Positions 23,801 through 36,892 of a DNA stretch of 64,000 nt are shown piece after piece (within the stretch, counting starts at the first letter, position 1; every line of letters begins with the position of its first letter). The DNA is taken from NCBI GenBank assembly GCA_030490835.1, contig CM059971.1, positions 51,818,012 to 51,882,011 of the forward strand. The letters run 5' to 3'. This stretch comes from Annona cherimola. Lineage: Eukaryota; Streptophyta; Magnoliopsida; Magnoliales; Annonaceae. Made by a program: the position numbers and the translations under genes. The notes under the pieces were generated by a model that saw nothing but the letters and a program-made list of their open reading frames with translations, searched no databases and had not been told where the DNA came from.

Positions 23801-24170
23801 TAAGAAAAGATAAACCTCCTGCAGTAAGATTAACTAGATATTTTCTGTAAAAAGATCAGCCCGTTACGTTCAAAACTAGTGCCTTTCAAATTTTTTTAAG
23901 TCCATAGATTATTCTCCCATTACGACTGAACATGGAAGGGAGGAGTATATGAGAAGAAAATCTCGTGTATGATTCTAAAAAGGAGATCCTTTGAACAGAA
24001 TAAACTGAACAACTATAACGAATGTCGGCTCAATCTGAAAAAGACTACGCAAAAATTTTACAAAATTATTATGAAGTTATGCAATCAGAAATTGATCATT
24101 ATAAGCAAAGTTACATACTCTATAAAATAAGACTAGTCCACACAAGCAATAAAGAATATATGAAAATTGA
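23801..24170 (+). pseudogene. ycf3: Plastid-derived insertion: ycf3 intron 1 end and exon 2 start (NUPT)
   Basis: From ATG at 24022 the translation [20 protein letters not shown], then [20 protein letters not shown], closely follows the start of exon 2 of plastid ycf3 (photosystem I assembly factor with TPR repeats; plastid form [20 protein letters not shown]). Identity is lost after about 24165, before the rest of the exon. Just upstream, GAGTATATGAGAAGAAAATC and the pairing TCTCGTGTAT (about 23945-23975) form a hairpin like domain V of the ycf3 group II intron, followed by the domain VI-like stretch up to 24021. So genomic plastid DNA, not a spliced copy, was inserted. Many substitutions show the transfer is old and the fragment non-functional. 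The left boundary is uncertain. Confidence 0.8.
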
Positions 24171-24315
24171 ACTTCTTAGTTTATCGACCTTCCCCATTCT
24201 ATTTCCTTAGCCTCTAAGTATAAAAGGAAGGCTTATTTCCTCATAGAAGACTCCCATGCACAATGGATGATCTGAATCAAGGAATTGAGTCTCTCCTTAT
24301 GCTTTGGCGTCCTCT

Positions 24316-24342
24316 CTTTTTTTTTTTTTTTTTTTTTTTTTT
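24316..24342 (+). repeat. Poly-T tract
   Basis: About 27 T residues in a row; possibly the reversed poly-A tail of a retroposed sequence, although no flanking duplication or body could be identified. Confidence 0.5.
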
Positions 24343-24369
24343 GTATTTCTGAATTCATAATACTCGTTT

Positions 24370-24710
24370 TCAAATTGTCAGGTCATGTCATCCATTCCTA
24401 GCCGTTATGCTATCGAACTTAAGTCATGATGCTGCCTAACTTGGGTCCCTACTTAGGTTGACTTTAGCCATCATGCCATTTGACTTAAGTTGTTATTCCG
24501 TCCAACTGGAGTCATTCTTTCATTTAACCTAAGTCTTTATGTTGTGATGCTATTGAACTTAAGCTGTGATGCTGCCTAACATGTGTCTCAACCTATGATG
24601 ACTTTAGTTATTATGTTACCCGACTAAAGTCTTGCCTCAGTTTATTTTAAAACTTGTGTTGTCTAAATAAACCATCATGTTGCCCAAATTAAGCTGCTTG
24701 CTGCTAGGTT
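24370..24710 (+). repeat. Degenerate tandem repeats (GACTTTAG/CTTAAGT type)
   Basis: Units containing TCGAACTTAAGTCATGATGC, CTGCCTAACTTGGGTC, GTTGACTTTAGCCATCATG recur with a major period near 139 bases (24412 and 24548) and with shorter sub-units. They adjoin a copia-type LTR remnant, which is consistent with repeats carried inside that LTR. Confidence 0.6.
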
Positions 24711-25905
24711 AAAGTTGATAACCCTCACCTAGTGTTTCCATGATATGAGTAATCAAATCATAGTGGATCCAAATGTCAGATCCTATCCTTGCATTGGTAG
24801 GTTATTATTGTTAGTTCCATGCTGGCATTTTGCTCTATATTAGAGAATGCATGATTTTCAAAATCCGCTATCCGGTAACATAACCTGTGGACATACAATT
24901 CAATATGAGTAAAGTTGCCTAGCATAGAGCTAAGCCGTGATAGATTTAACATGATCCATGCATGTGTAATCTTTACGTTTTTCAAACTTGGAAACCAGGT
25001 GGCTTTGTTTAGTACAAGTATTATTTAGTTGGCTAAGTCAGAAATAAGTTCTCTAGTTTAGTTAGCTTAGTCCAGTTTAAATTCTCTAGTTCAGTCCAAT
25101 TTGGGTTTAGTTTTTTAGATGGTCTAATCTAGCTCAAGACTCACCACAGAAATATTTTGTTAACCTTGGTTTCTCTGGTAAAACCACCTAAAATATTTAG
25201 AAGTGACACATAAAATGCATTGCCTTGCTCTGTATCTTCAAAAGTCATATACGTAGAAACTGTATGTGTAACATGTTGGTCTATTGTGTAGCTCCAGTAC
25301 CTGTATGTGAAATACATTAGCTTGTTGTGTATTATTAATTTTGTGTGAAATGCACCAATTTTTTGTATAAGATCAGTCAATGAGCCCCTCACTATTATCA
25401 AATCGAGTTATTGCCAGGCGATAGGCTAAGTGTAAACTCACTTGAATTGTGGCGCACGGTGACATTAACTCTATTATTTTGAGTCATAGCATGTGGTGAT
25501 GTTTACTCCATCCATTATTGTTAGTGGTGATTGATACTCCATCCACTTTATTTTGAGTCATAGCATGTGTGATTGATAGGTAACCTCTTTGAGTCATGGC
25601 ATGTGGCAATATGTACTCTACCTTACTAAGCCATAGTATGTGGTGGTGTGTATTTCATTCATTTTTATGTCTCTAATTAGACACCGATTCCCTCATATAC
25701 TTTTAAAGTCGTGAAAATATTTTCCATGGATTTTATAATCATATAAACGAAAAATATTAGTAGCAATGGACTATGGTATTTAGCATTTTTAATCATGATT
25801 TCTCTTTTGAGATGTAAAATTAGAGTGTAGTACACACTATAAAATTTTTTTCTGATATTCATTTCGGATGTGGTTAAAAAAATTAGATGCTTTGTCTTTT
25901 AGTTT
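24711..25905 (-). mobile_element. Copia-type LTR remnant, homologous to 42650-43638 plus 47333-47520
   Basis: Landmarks occur in the same order as in the copia LTR downstream: CATGATATGAGTAATCAAATCATAGTGG, GATCCATGCATG...TTTACG, a repeat block (25000-25140), TGGTAAAACCACCTAAA, AAACTCACTTGAATTGTGGC and AGATGTAAAATTAGAGTGT. The second location has each of these with substitutions, so both are copies of one LTR family. Orientation is taken from the minus-strand copia element that the other copy flanks; the ends were not identified. Confidence 0.5.
25430..25680 (+). repeat. Degenerate tandem repeats (TTGAGTCATAGCATGTGGTG)
   Basis: Four or five imperfect copies of a unit with TTGAGTCATAGCATGTGGTG followed by TACTCCATCC, at roughly 25485, 25552, 25592 and 25635. 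It corresponds to the short AAGTCACGACACGGGGCG stretch at 43615 in the related LTR, so the array expanded in this copy. Confidence 0.6.
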
Positions 25906-27540
25906 ATGTTTCATAAGTGGGTAAATAAAAGAACTTAAATACTCGAACATTTATTTTGCAAAGTCATGAAATGGGATTATCCTCAAAAGAGCTTGAGCAT
26001 CATTGCAAAAGTTATAGTTGCTTATGAAAATATTAGTTGAATCATTAAAAAATAAGCTGGGTTAGGGGTGGCTCATGAGCTAATCCTATGAATACATGTG
26101 TGGCAAATTGCAAATCATTAATAATTTTGATGATTAATAACTCAATTGAAATGAAATTATAGTATTAACATATTTTGTACTTAGTGAATAAAAAATACAA
26201 ACATTAAGAACCAAGTTAAAAAGGCATCGTAAGAAAAATCCAAGTCATATGCATGTGCAAAATAGGTGAAGCCACTTATCGAGTTGAACTTATTTGCGAC
26301 TTGAGTAAAGTTGTACCTTAAGTCTACTTCACCAATGAATTGAGAAGTCGTATATGAAGTTGACCTTGAATTTAGCCTAGAGTTATATGTCAGATAAAAT
26401 TTCAAAGTTAAGAGGTGAGGTTGCATCATCAATTAAACCTTAAATGCCACCTAGGAGAAGTCACACCCGGAATCAACCTCAATTGTGACTTGGAGAGAAA
26501 CTAAACTTGGTGAAATCTCTAAAAATTTTAAAATATGAAGTCGTAAAGCCAAGTCAACCTCATCATATGATCACCATTTGAAGACTGTTGTGTCCCAAGT
26601 TTGTGGCAAAACCCTAGAGGAAAGGGGTGAATTGAGTTTTATTTAATTTCTTTTGATATATTAATCTTAACCCCTTGTGAATTAAGTCCCTTGAATGAAA
26701 ATATGGAGAATAAAAGTGCAAGTAGAGCAATAATATCAGACACACGAAATTATAGTGGTTTGGGACAATCTTCCCTACTCCACTCTTCTGAGAGTACTCT
26801 TTGTGTCTTGAGTTCCACTATATTAATAAGATTATAACTAGAGCCTTTGCTCTCTTATAGATTTTAGCTCTAGGGGCCTTTACACAACTAACACAAGTAA
26901 GCGGTGAGTTGCACTCAAACCACACACTACTTGTGTTTACTTGTTATGGTCTTTAACACTAAGCCAAGTACAATCACAAGAAAATGAAATAGAAGAAAAT
27001 TCTACACTTTACAGATTGTGTAGAGAAAGGTTCAGCACGGAGAAGAACTTATAGAGTTTGAAATTGATGAAAGATTTCAGTACTTGCAAATGAATAACAT
27101 AGTTCTTTTTGTAGATCACTTAAATGATCACTTGAATGCTTGTAAGTTGGAAGCTGAAAACTTAATAATTTCTCTATCTAACTCTCTTTACTTCATTTGA
27201 CGAGTCTTAAATAGAGAGAAAATAAATTCAAATGGTACGAGGAAGGTGATGCTTATTTAATGCTCCAACATTCGATTTTGGGTGCGACTTCACCCAAGTC
27301 GCAAACTAGAGTCGACTTCGGTTATGACTTCAGTCTTTAGCATTTTCTTCTCAGGAGTTTCCTCCGTACTTACAGTCTCAAGTCCTATTATGGGGTTGAC
27401 TTGTTCTAAGACTTGACTTAAGTCGAAAGTGAAGTCAACTTGAGTTACGACTTCACTACTCAATATGCGCTTTGGAACTTCAATTTGTGACCAGATTGGA
27501 CACATAGCTTCAAATTGTCCAAACAAGGCACAAACGTCGC
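25906..27540. mobile_element. Probable copia (Sirevirus-like) LTR/internal remnants
   Basis: Contains AACCCTAGAGGAAAGGGGTG followed by AATTGAGTTTTATTTAATTT, and TATAGTGGTTTGGGACAATC near 26755, features that I recognise as typical of Sirevirus LTRs, where a similar stretch precedes the transcribed region. Repeats of GAAGTCGACTT/GACTTCACT occur at 26230-26370 and 27290-27450 and again near 49130. No boundary or coding sequence was found, so the assignment is tentative. Confidence 0.4.
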
Positions 27541-27975
27541 AAGGACGTGGAAAAGCCGCACAGCCAAGGCTAATAGGAACAGCTAACTGACCGACTACCT
27601 CTACGAACCCGATACGTGTGCATGCTCTAACTCAAATGGAGTCACGGGAGCAAGAGGATGAAGTGGTTATAGGTATGGATTAAAATTTGGAAAGTTTGGC
27701 AATGACCTTGTTTGATTTTGATGATAATCATTTAGTCATAAATTGCCAACATGTGACCACGCATGTGCTAACTGTAGAGGAAACCGATAAAATAATACAG
27801 GTGGAATTCTTTATATGTAGGTTAGCTACGGTTAATTAAACATGTTGATGTTCAATGGAACAAATACTCTGAAAGCAAGAATATTTGGGAACTAAGGGAA
27901 GAAGTAGAAAGAAAATACCCAATTATTTAAAGAATGGACGGTTTCGGGACGAAACCTATTATAAGGAGGGAGGAT
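27541..27975 (+). pseudogene. Decayed Ty3/gypsy pol tail and polypurine tract
   Basis: 27840-27925 translates in one frame to VQWNKYSESKNIWELREEVE and then RKYP, which matches the very end of Tekay-type gypsy polyproteins (the homologous minus-strand element at 63062-63140 reads VQCNRYSENEATWELKEEVE then RKYPQLF). The next bases GACGGTTTCGGGACGAAACC and the purine run AAGGAGGGAGGATTG are the same non-coding leader and polypurine tract as in that element. Upstream (27650-27830) contains stops and may hold protease relics (VVIGMD). The rest of the element is deleted. Confidence 0.65.
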
Positions 27976-30900
27976 TGTGAAACCCCAACCTAAGTAGGAT
28001 TCAATGTATGCATTGAACATATACATGTGATTTATATGTGAATTAATGAATTTATGGATTTTGGAAACTCTAGTTTGTAATTAAGAATGGTGATTAAGAT
28101 AAATCGCCAAAGCCCAATATGAGTCAAGGTGACTAAAAGGGGATTAATGAGGATTAGGATATGCTAATGTGGCATGAATATTTATTTTAATTTTCATGAT
28201 TTAATTAATGGAGATTAAAATGGAAATTATGGAATTATGTTGGAAAATCATAGAAAATTCATAACTCAATGCCTGTAAGGAGGATTCAAGTGAAATTTGA
28301 AAGGAAAGTTGATGATGATGGACTTGATCTTATGGGATTATTGGATTATGAAAAACCTTGATGAAATTAGTGAGATGATTTATTGAACATAGCTCAGATC
28401 CAACTGTTAACTTCAAACGGCTATCACTTGAGCTAGGAAAATCGGATTGAGATAAAGTTTGAAATAATTGAATGAAATTATGAGATTAATATTTTTTAAG
28501 GTTTAGATTAATCATATTATGTTGGGAAAATACCTAAATTGAAAAAGGTGTTTATAGTTGACTTTTACACCTCAAGAGTACCATGCATTAATGGCTAGAG
28601 TACATGGATTAAATGCAGATTTTTAATGGCCAAATATGTGTCAAATGCAGCTTAATTTCAGGGTAATTTATGCATTATTGTAAAATGAAAAAATCCCATG
28701 AATTATCCCTGCATTGATGTCCACATTAAAGGAGCTAGGGAGTGCTCAAAGTAAGCATAGGTAAGGTGGCAAGGCAAGCACGTCAACTAGCTGCTATTGC
28801 TGGATTTTTTTAAATTTTTAATTTTATAAATTATGCACATACATAGCTGACATGTTGGGACACATAAATGAGTATTTAATCATGTGGAAAAAATCCCTGA
28901 AAATTCGTGAAAAGCAGCTGCCATTGAAGGATGAAATGTGGACAACATGTCTCATGCATATGACGTGCAATGGTTGGTGCTGTTGCTGCCATTTTTTGTT
29001 AATTTTTTTTATGACAAATTAATGATTAGATTAAATTTTAATTAGGTGTATAATTTACCCTCAAATTAAGGTTATTAAAAAATAGAAAAAAATCTAGAAA
29101 GTGGACAGCAATGTGGGTGTGACAAGTGGACAACTTGGATTGATTCTATCTTAAGCAGATTTTGGCTTTAAGAAAAAATGGTAAAAATATTTTATATAGC
29201 CACAAATTGCACAAAAAATTTAGGGGATAAGTAGGCATTGAATGGATGTGGAAAATCAACTCCAAGTGGGGCCCACATCTGGAGCAAATCCAACTCTATA
29301 AAAAGGGGGCACGTCCATGTGAGAATGAGATGTTGGAAAATTTTTCTAAGTGCTCAAAACCATTCTCCCCATCACAGCGGCCACGTCCAACCTAAGGTCC
29401 AGCAAGGAGGAAGAAAAGGGAAGAAAAAAAGAAGGAAAAAGGAAGGGAAAAAGGAGAAGAAATTCATCACAAGTCATTAGGGTTTGGTTTTCATCAAACA
29501 AGTAAGTAGATGCGTTAAGTTGAGCTTTCCATTTTGAGTTTTAAACTCCAAATTTTTTTATATGAAATTGATGCATGAAGTTCCCTTAAATAGTGGTTCA
29601 ACATTCCCTTTGATTAAATATGGAATGGGTATTAAGTTATATGAATGAATTTCAATGATTTATGTGGTTGAAATGGAGAATAGAGTGGATTATGAGTTGA
29701 AAACTCAATTTGATAAATCCTAAATGCAAGTGATGAGTTTATGTTTTGGATGAATGTTAGGTTTAGGTTATGAAATATGTTTTAATGAAAAGTATATGTT
29801 GATTTAAGCCTAAGATATGAATCTTAGAAAAAATGGAATTCAAAGTGATATATATGACCCGATTTTTTCATTTTTATGTTAAAAATGGTATGGAAATGAG
29901 ATTACATGATTTATGGAAGTTATGTAGGGTAAAATACCCTAGGGTTAGGGTAATATTGATTCCCAAAAGGATTTGGGAAAATAAGCCCCAAATCTGATTT
30001 TATGAATTTTATAAAACAATGTCCAAATGGGGTGAAAACGGGACCCAAAATGGGGAAGTAAATTGCTGTTTTGAGAAGTATTTATTTATGGATGCTAAAT
30101 ATGTGTTAATACCCTAGATTTGGGTTAGAAAAATTTGGATTAATTGCTGAAAATTCTAAATTATACAACTGTTTAGGGTTAAGTGTCAAAAGACACGTTA
30201 AATGTGTGAAAAATAGGTTCCAAAGTTGCTGTTTTGGAAACCTATGATTAGTGGATTTAAATTCCATAAAAATACCCTAAATAAAGTGATAATTAAGGAT
30301 AATTTTCATGCTGAATTAGAGACTAAGTTTCTAATTTGAAAATTTTTATGAAATGCATCATATATGTGTTGCCAAATGGGCATATGTGAAAGGATAGACA
30401 TGCATAGGTGATAAATGACTTATGTAATGTGATTTTGTGCAAAAATGCATGAAAATATGATAAATTTCATAAATATATTTCTGTTTAGATGCATGATGTT
30501 AATCTCAAATTTTGGAATTAATTAATGAGGCTTGAGGCAACAATGTGTGCTTAAAATGAGCACCAATGTGTAGAATTTTTGGAAAATAAGTGAAAAATGG
30601 TATAAGGAAGGTTATGAGCCATTAAATGATGATTATTGAATGATTATTAAGTGATTGTATGATTATCCTATTTATGGTATTAAATATGATGTGTAAAAGC
30701 CCAAGTAATGCACAAGTATGTACTATATGTGCAATTCGACTTGAAAAGTTAAATGGATCATGTATGTTAATGAAAATGGGTTGAAAAACTGAGTTGAATG
30801 CAAGCAAAAGAAAGTATATGAATGCTATGTCATTCTTATCTGTATAGGCAAAGGCAAAGGGATAAGCGAAACGGAAAGCTAAGCAAGCAAGGTAAGCAAG

Positions 30901-31149
30901 TGAACTTTCTAAAATAATGTTTTCTTTCTATATGATGACATATGTAATTCTCAAATGATATAATGGCCTAGAAAGGAATTTGATGGAAAGTTGAAACAAT
31001 TAGAATGATATAAACTTCTAAGGAGTTAGGATTAAGTGGATAAATATCCAATAAGAACCCACAGTGTGATCAGGGCAACAATTCTGATTCACATTTACCC
31101 ATCAAGAGATCTTGAGGTAAGGTTGTGACGCTCGGGCTGGGGCGTTACA
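27976..31149 (+). mobile_element. Ty3/gypsy 3' LTR (3174 bp)
   Basis: Begins TGTGAAACCCCAACC directly after a polypurine tract and ends GGGGCGTTACA, so it is the 3' LTR of an element whose interior is mostly gone. A CTATAAAAAG TATA box lies at 29295-29304, followed by a purine-rich AGGAAGAAAAGG block. Near the end is the hairpin shared with the other LTRs (31065-31092). It has no partner LTR in the window. The family is the same as, but diverged from, the solo LTRs downstream. Confidence 0.8.
29295..29304 (+). promoter_or_regulatory. LTR TATA box
   Basis: CTATAAAAAG about 1.32 kb into the LTR, followed by GGGGGCACGTCC. The same arrangement (TATAAAAGGGG then GCACCC) is found at 44471 in another LTR, so this is the likely retrotransposon promoter. 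Confidence 0.55.
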
Positions 31150-31321
31150 CAGCTGATGGCGAACGATCAATGAAAATAGCTGATGCGTCCTCATGCAAAG
31201 ATGACACATGGAATATATATTATTTTTTAAACTAAAATATGTATATATATCTTAAAGTCCTTCAAAAATATATATATTATTTTCTAAATATATAAATATA
31301 TCTTAAAGGCCTTCAAAATAT
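31150..31321 (+). repeat. AT-rich spacer with ~60-bp tandem units
   Basis: Host or older-repeat DNA between two LTRs. TATATATTATTTTTTAAACT...CTTAAAGTCCTTCAAAA and TATATATTATTTTCTAAATA...CTTAAAGGCCTTCAAAA are two tandem units; a third begins right after the LTR at 42371 (TATATATTATTGTTTTCTAA). The LTR insertion therefore landed in this array. Confidence 0.7.
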
Positions 31322-34116
31322 TGTGATACCCAGACCCAAGTAGGACTCATATAATTGCATTTAAATTATAATTATGACTTATGTATGAATTGATTGATTT
31401 ATGAATGATTTTCATAATTTGATGAATTTTTGCAATTAGGGTTATGATTAAGAATGGTGATTAAGATTAATCGCCATAGCCCAATGAGAGTCAATATGAC
31501 TAAAGGGACTTAATGAGGATTAGAAAATGCTAATGTAGCATGAATAATTATTTAATTTTCATGATTTAATTAATGGAAATTAGAATGATAATTATGGAAT
31601 TATGTTAGAAAATGTAGAAAATTCATAACTTGACGTCTATAAGGCGGATTGAGATGAAATTTGAAAGATAAGCTCATGATTATAGGCTCAACCTTATGGA
31701 TGGATTGGATTAAGGAAAATATGGTGGGATTAAGATGATAATTATTTATTTCCATCTCACACCCAAAAGTTAATTTCGAATGATCATAATTTGACATAGA
31801 AAAGTCGTATTGAGATAAAATTCGAAATAGGTGAATAAAATTATGAGATTAATGCTATGGAAGGATTAGATTAAGCTAATTACCATGAAAATATACTTAA
31901 TCGGAAAAAGGTGAGTAGCTTTGACTTTGTGCACTATAAAGTACCATAACATTTATTAAAAAGAAATTGGTTTAATGGCTTGGTTTAATGCCCATGAGAG
32001 GTGCCAAAAGGAGGTGCATTGAGCTAGATTTTTTGGATTTATTTAATGCTAAATCCATGGAAAATCCAGAGTATGGTATAGCTAAAGGAGGCTTAGATAA
32101 GGTGGCACATGGTGGTGAAGCCCAAGCTTGATTTGGCTTGATTTTTTGATTTTTTAAAAATGAAAAAATGCATTTCAATGACCTAGATAGATAGGGTGAG
32201 TAATGGACATTAAATTGGGTTGAATTTTGTGGCAAAAAATTGCCATAAGACCCATGACATGTGGACGTCTCCAAGGGGACAACTATATGGGCTAGATTTA
32301 GCTCAAATTTGATGATTTTTCTTATATGATAATTATGTATTTTACTTGGATAAGATGATGCTAATATGTTAAGGGATAAGAGGGTATTAATTTACCCTCA
32401 AATGATGTCACAAATGTGGGTCCCAAAAATCAGAAATGATGGAGAGCACATGGGACGTCCATATGGGTATATTTTTGGCATTTAAAAATTATAAAATAGA
32501 AAAAAATAATAGAAAGGGATTTCTTGGGCAGCAAGAAAGGAGGAAACAAGTAGGAAAGTGGTAGCAAGAGGACGTTCCAGCAAGAAAAGGAGAGAGAGAA
32601 AGAGAGAGAAAAAGGGAGAGAAAATTTTCTCAACAAAGGGGCAGCAGCTAGGGTCATCCCAAGCAGGCCAAGCAAGGAGGAAAATGAAGAAGAAAGGAAG
32701 GAAAAAAGGATTCAACAAGGCTTACCCATGTTCATGTTTAATTTGGGTGAGTATTATACGTTTTTTATTCATATATGTTAACCTAAATCATGTTTGGTTG
32801 ATGATTAATGTAAAGATGGTTATAAATATTAAATTCATGGGTAAATATCTTCTTTAATGCTTGATGAATGATTAAGTAAACCAAATTCTCATATAGATTA
32901 TGTGTTAATACTTATAAGGGTGAAATGAATCACATGGATATATTCATATGTATTGAATCTGGAATAGGAAAACAAAATATGAATGAAACTGTGAATGAAT
33001 GATTTTTAGCATGAAAATTTATGTGAGAACTCATGATAGGGTGATTAAATAACGAAAAAATTTTCAGCTCAAAAGGATAAGGAGGTTGTAAATTAAAAAT
33101 CCAAGAAAATCAACCTGAATAGAGTTGAATAGGTGTCAGGATCAGCTACACCAAATGATTTTTAATAATTTTTATAAAAGGAATTTTGAGCTGAAAATTT
33201 TATATGACATGGAATGCATGTTGAGTAATACTAAAAAAAAAATCAAAATTAGTTTTTTAAGGGTATAAATATACCTAATAAGTAATGTGATTTGAATTGT
33301 CTGAAAATTAATGCTGCTATCCAGCAAAGTAAAAATACTAAAATAAATATCAATACTTCATATGTTGTGCTGGAAATATTTATTTTGGTTAAATAATATA
33401 GTTATTAAGGTATTATAGAAATTTAAGATTTAAATTTCTTGATTTGATTATGATTCAAAAATTAGAGAGATTAGTGTGTGTGATTTCAGCATTATGGACA
33501 AATTGAGGAATAAATCAAAATAAATGTTAAATTTCAGATTTTTGGGATGGAATTTAATTTACAATGGGATATAAACAAGTATCATAAGTGATTATGAGGG
33601 TTTAACCTATTAGAGGTGGATTTTACAAAAAGAATGGGTGCTATGGAAATACAACTTATACCAATGTGAGAATTGAGAAATGGACACCCAACTTAAAAGG
33701 CAAGTGGATTAAGTTAGTTTAACGTAAATCTAAATAGATTTATATAGGTTGGAAAACCCTAAGGGATGCAAGAATTTGAATTTGATTCATATAAATGAAA
33801 TTTCATTTTCATTTATTTAGGCAAAGGCAAGGAAAAGTATGAAAGAACGAGGTTAAGGCTATCTCAGGTAAGCAAGCGAACCTTCCAAAATATTAATTTT
33901 CTCTTATATGTTGAAATGGTTGAATAGTTTGTGATTCATGTTTAATGAATTTCTTACGAATGAGCAAGCACAAGTTTTGAAAATAATGAATTTAATGAAA
34001 AGCCACACGTTTTGAAAAGGATGGTTTTAATGAAAAGCCTCAAGGATTGCTTCATAGGAAGCAAATAACATTTTTCAAATAATTATATTATCACAAGTGT
34101 TGCAAGGATTAGGAAT

Positions 34117-34260
34117 GATTTATGTGGATAATTTTAAGAATTTGCTTACAAGTAAGCAGGTTCTTCATGATGTTATTCCTAAATGATTTTACGTTTTACG
34201 TTGATAATTTTAAGAATTTGCTTCTAAGTAAGCAAGTTCTTCATGATGTTGATTTTAAAA
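34117..34260 (+). repeat. 77-bp tandem duplication inside the LTR
   Basis: GATAATTTTAAGAATTTGCT followed by TAAGTAAGCAGGTTCTTCATGATGTT occurs at about 34125 and again from about 34202. A similar unit (AATGATTTTAAGAGTTTGCT, TACAGGTAAGCAAG) occurs at 38660 in the nested LTR, showing that the two LTRs are family members. Confidence 0.75.
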
Positions 34261-36882
34261 GGGTTTTAAAAGGAAAAGGGATTTTAGACCCTTTTCACAA
34301 GAAAATACTTCCAAACGAGTTTAAGTTTACTCATACGAGATTTTTGTGATAAACAACTATGATTATGAAAGATAAACAAGAAAGGATTTGGCTTATAAGA
34401 ATAAATTGGTTTCTTCATGCTAGACCACTTAAACGTAAGCAATGATTTGGACATGGTCCATCGGTTCGAAATGATGTTAGAAAAGTTTTAATTTCCTTCA
34501 AATAAGAAAATATTCTGAAAATGTCTTAACAATGTCTTGAAAAATGTTTATATGGATGTTCTTAAAAAGGGGTTTAAGGATGACCAACCCGATAAGTTGA
34601 TTTCATAAAACGGTTTGATTCCGGGTTGCTAGAATGACATGTAAAAGACTATGCAAGCCCTTCTTTATGAAAAAATGGAAAGATGTATATGTGGATAAGA
34701 ATTTGATATCAGGGTGGTTGAGAAAGGGCTGATACAATTGCATAACTTTTGTGAGCAAAAGGCCCCGAAATGAAAACCAAGAAAATGATAGGAAAATACG
34801 TAGTTTATTCTTGAAAATTCAATAGTTTTGAAGTTTCTTTATCATAAGAATTTTAAGATCTATTATTTGCTCAAGCATTTCAAACGCTTATCAAAACGTC
34901 TTACTCAAAATATTTTTAAAAGAATTTAAGGAAGGTCATCCTAAAATTTTATTTCAAATGATAACTTGTTTAAAGTGGGTGTGCTCGCTTTACAAGTTAA
35001 TACGGACTGTGGTTCGTGATATTCTTTTTTCAAAATGATTTAAAAAGAAAAACTACAGTCTGTAATTTTTTTCAAGATGGTTTAAAAGAACACGGGCTAT
35101 GGTCTGTGATACTTTAAACCACACAGACTACGACCTGTGATGTTTTATGAGATTATGCTAGCATATGAATATTTATTATGATGATATATGGTGCACCAAT
35201 ACAAGAAATAGGTCGGTTGTAGAGCACGGTTGGAGATGGACCGGGGCCCACTCTACATATGATCAAGTCGCTAAGGGATGGCAGGAGGCCAGCGATGCCC
35301 TCCCAGAGATGGAAGAAGATGAAGGAACTATTGTCTGGCTAGCGTGCTGTTAATGATGGATTCTCTTCCAAAAGGTAGAATGATCACTTGTTAAGTGTCA
35401 CTACTGGATAGGGAGAAATACATTTGCATATGTTTTGTTTTTGAAAACCCTAAGGATTGGGACATAAAAGCATTTATACGAAAAGTTATCCTACATGTAT
35501 GAGTCATAATAGGGTGTTTTACACAAAAGTGTAAATAACAAGGATGAAATAAAATGTTTTCTATGCAAATGCTTTCATGAAAATAGAATATGTGTTTTAT
35601 GCCTTGTTTGTTATAAATAATCCCCAAGACGGGGATTATGAAAAAGGGTTTATATGAAAAATGCTTTATGTGTCTTGTTGCTACAACAAGCCCCAAAATG
35701 GGGATTACGAAATAAGTTTTATGTCTCGTTTGCTATAAATATGTGGAACCCAGAAATTTGGAGATTTAAACAATCTCATTAAATGAATTAATTAAGGTTA
35801 TACAAACCCTAATATGAATAATTAACACGAAGTGGTTGAAAATTTATTTTAAAAAAAATCCGTAACTTGTAAAATACAAGTCGGATTAACGTGAAATTTG
35901 GAGGGTAGGTTTATTTTAATATATTCTACCCAATGGGAGGATTAAAATTATAAATTTAAGTATTATTAAGGATGGTTAAGTAAGAAGTGAAATTAGGGTT
36001 AAATTCTAAACAGAAAGCGGGTAGAGAATGTTGACATGGCAAAAAAATTATTAATTTCCTTATCATTTTGGAAATTCAAAAATATTATTAAATTAGAAAA
36101 TTCTTAGGAAATTCATATCGGGCAATGTTGAAGTCCGATTAAGATGAAATTTTAAGGGTAACTTGATCATGAGGTAACTTATATGATCAACGGTGGAAAT
36201 TTTAAAATCTTGAATAAAATTATTATTATAATTAATTGATGAATTAACTTCAAAATTCAATAACTCAATCTATAATGATTATTTTAAGCCCAAAATTTTT
36301 ATGGATGATTATGATAATATGGTTTATAATATAGCCATTTAATATTATCAAAACCTAATGCATTATGCTTACTTACATGTGGTTATTAATGGATAATTTT
36401 AATTGTTCATAAAATAATTAACAATTAACAAAAGTCAAGTGACCTTGAATTTCTCCAAGGGACCATTAGGGGGCCACCTAGAGTGGGCTATAAGGGTCAT
36501 TAATAGTTAAATAAAATAATAAAAAATTTTAAAAGGCAGCAGCGCATTAAAGGACGTCCAAGGGTTGCTATGCACACATTTTAATATTAATAAAAAAATC
36601 AAAAATATATATTAATGGGAAATGGGATAAGTCTTATCCTATGTGGAAATTTGGCAGCTAAAATAATTAAGAAAGTATTAAAAAATAGGGCTGCCAAGTA
36701 GGGTTGACTAAGGGGACAGCTGTATTGAAAAGCTGGATATAGCTGTGGAAAAAAATCCGAAAATAATATAAAATAATAAGATATGTGGCTGAGAATTTTT
36801 GAGTAAACTATAGGGTAAATTTTCAAAACTTTACCTTCCATTTTAGGTCGAAATTGCAAAGGACAAATTGAAAAAGAAATTC

Positions 36883-36892
36883 CTATATAAGG
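36883..36892 (+). promoter_or_regulatory. LTR TATA box
   Basis: CTATATAAGG about 1.14 kb into the nested solo LTR, followed by GAGGCAGTGAGGACGTGC and a purine-rich leader, the same layout as in the other LTRs. Confidence 0.5.

Noticed and set aside
29238..29480. An 80-codon frame ending in a Lys-rich tail inside the LTR
   Set aside because: It lies over the TATA box and purine-rich leader of the LTR; the Lys-rich tail merely reflects the AGGAAGAAAAGG composition.
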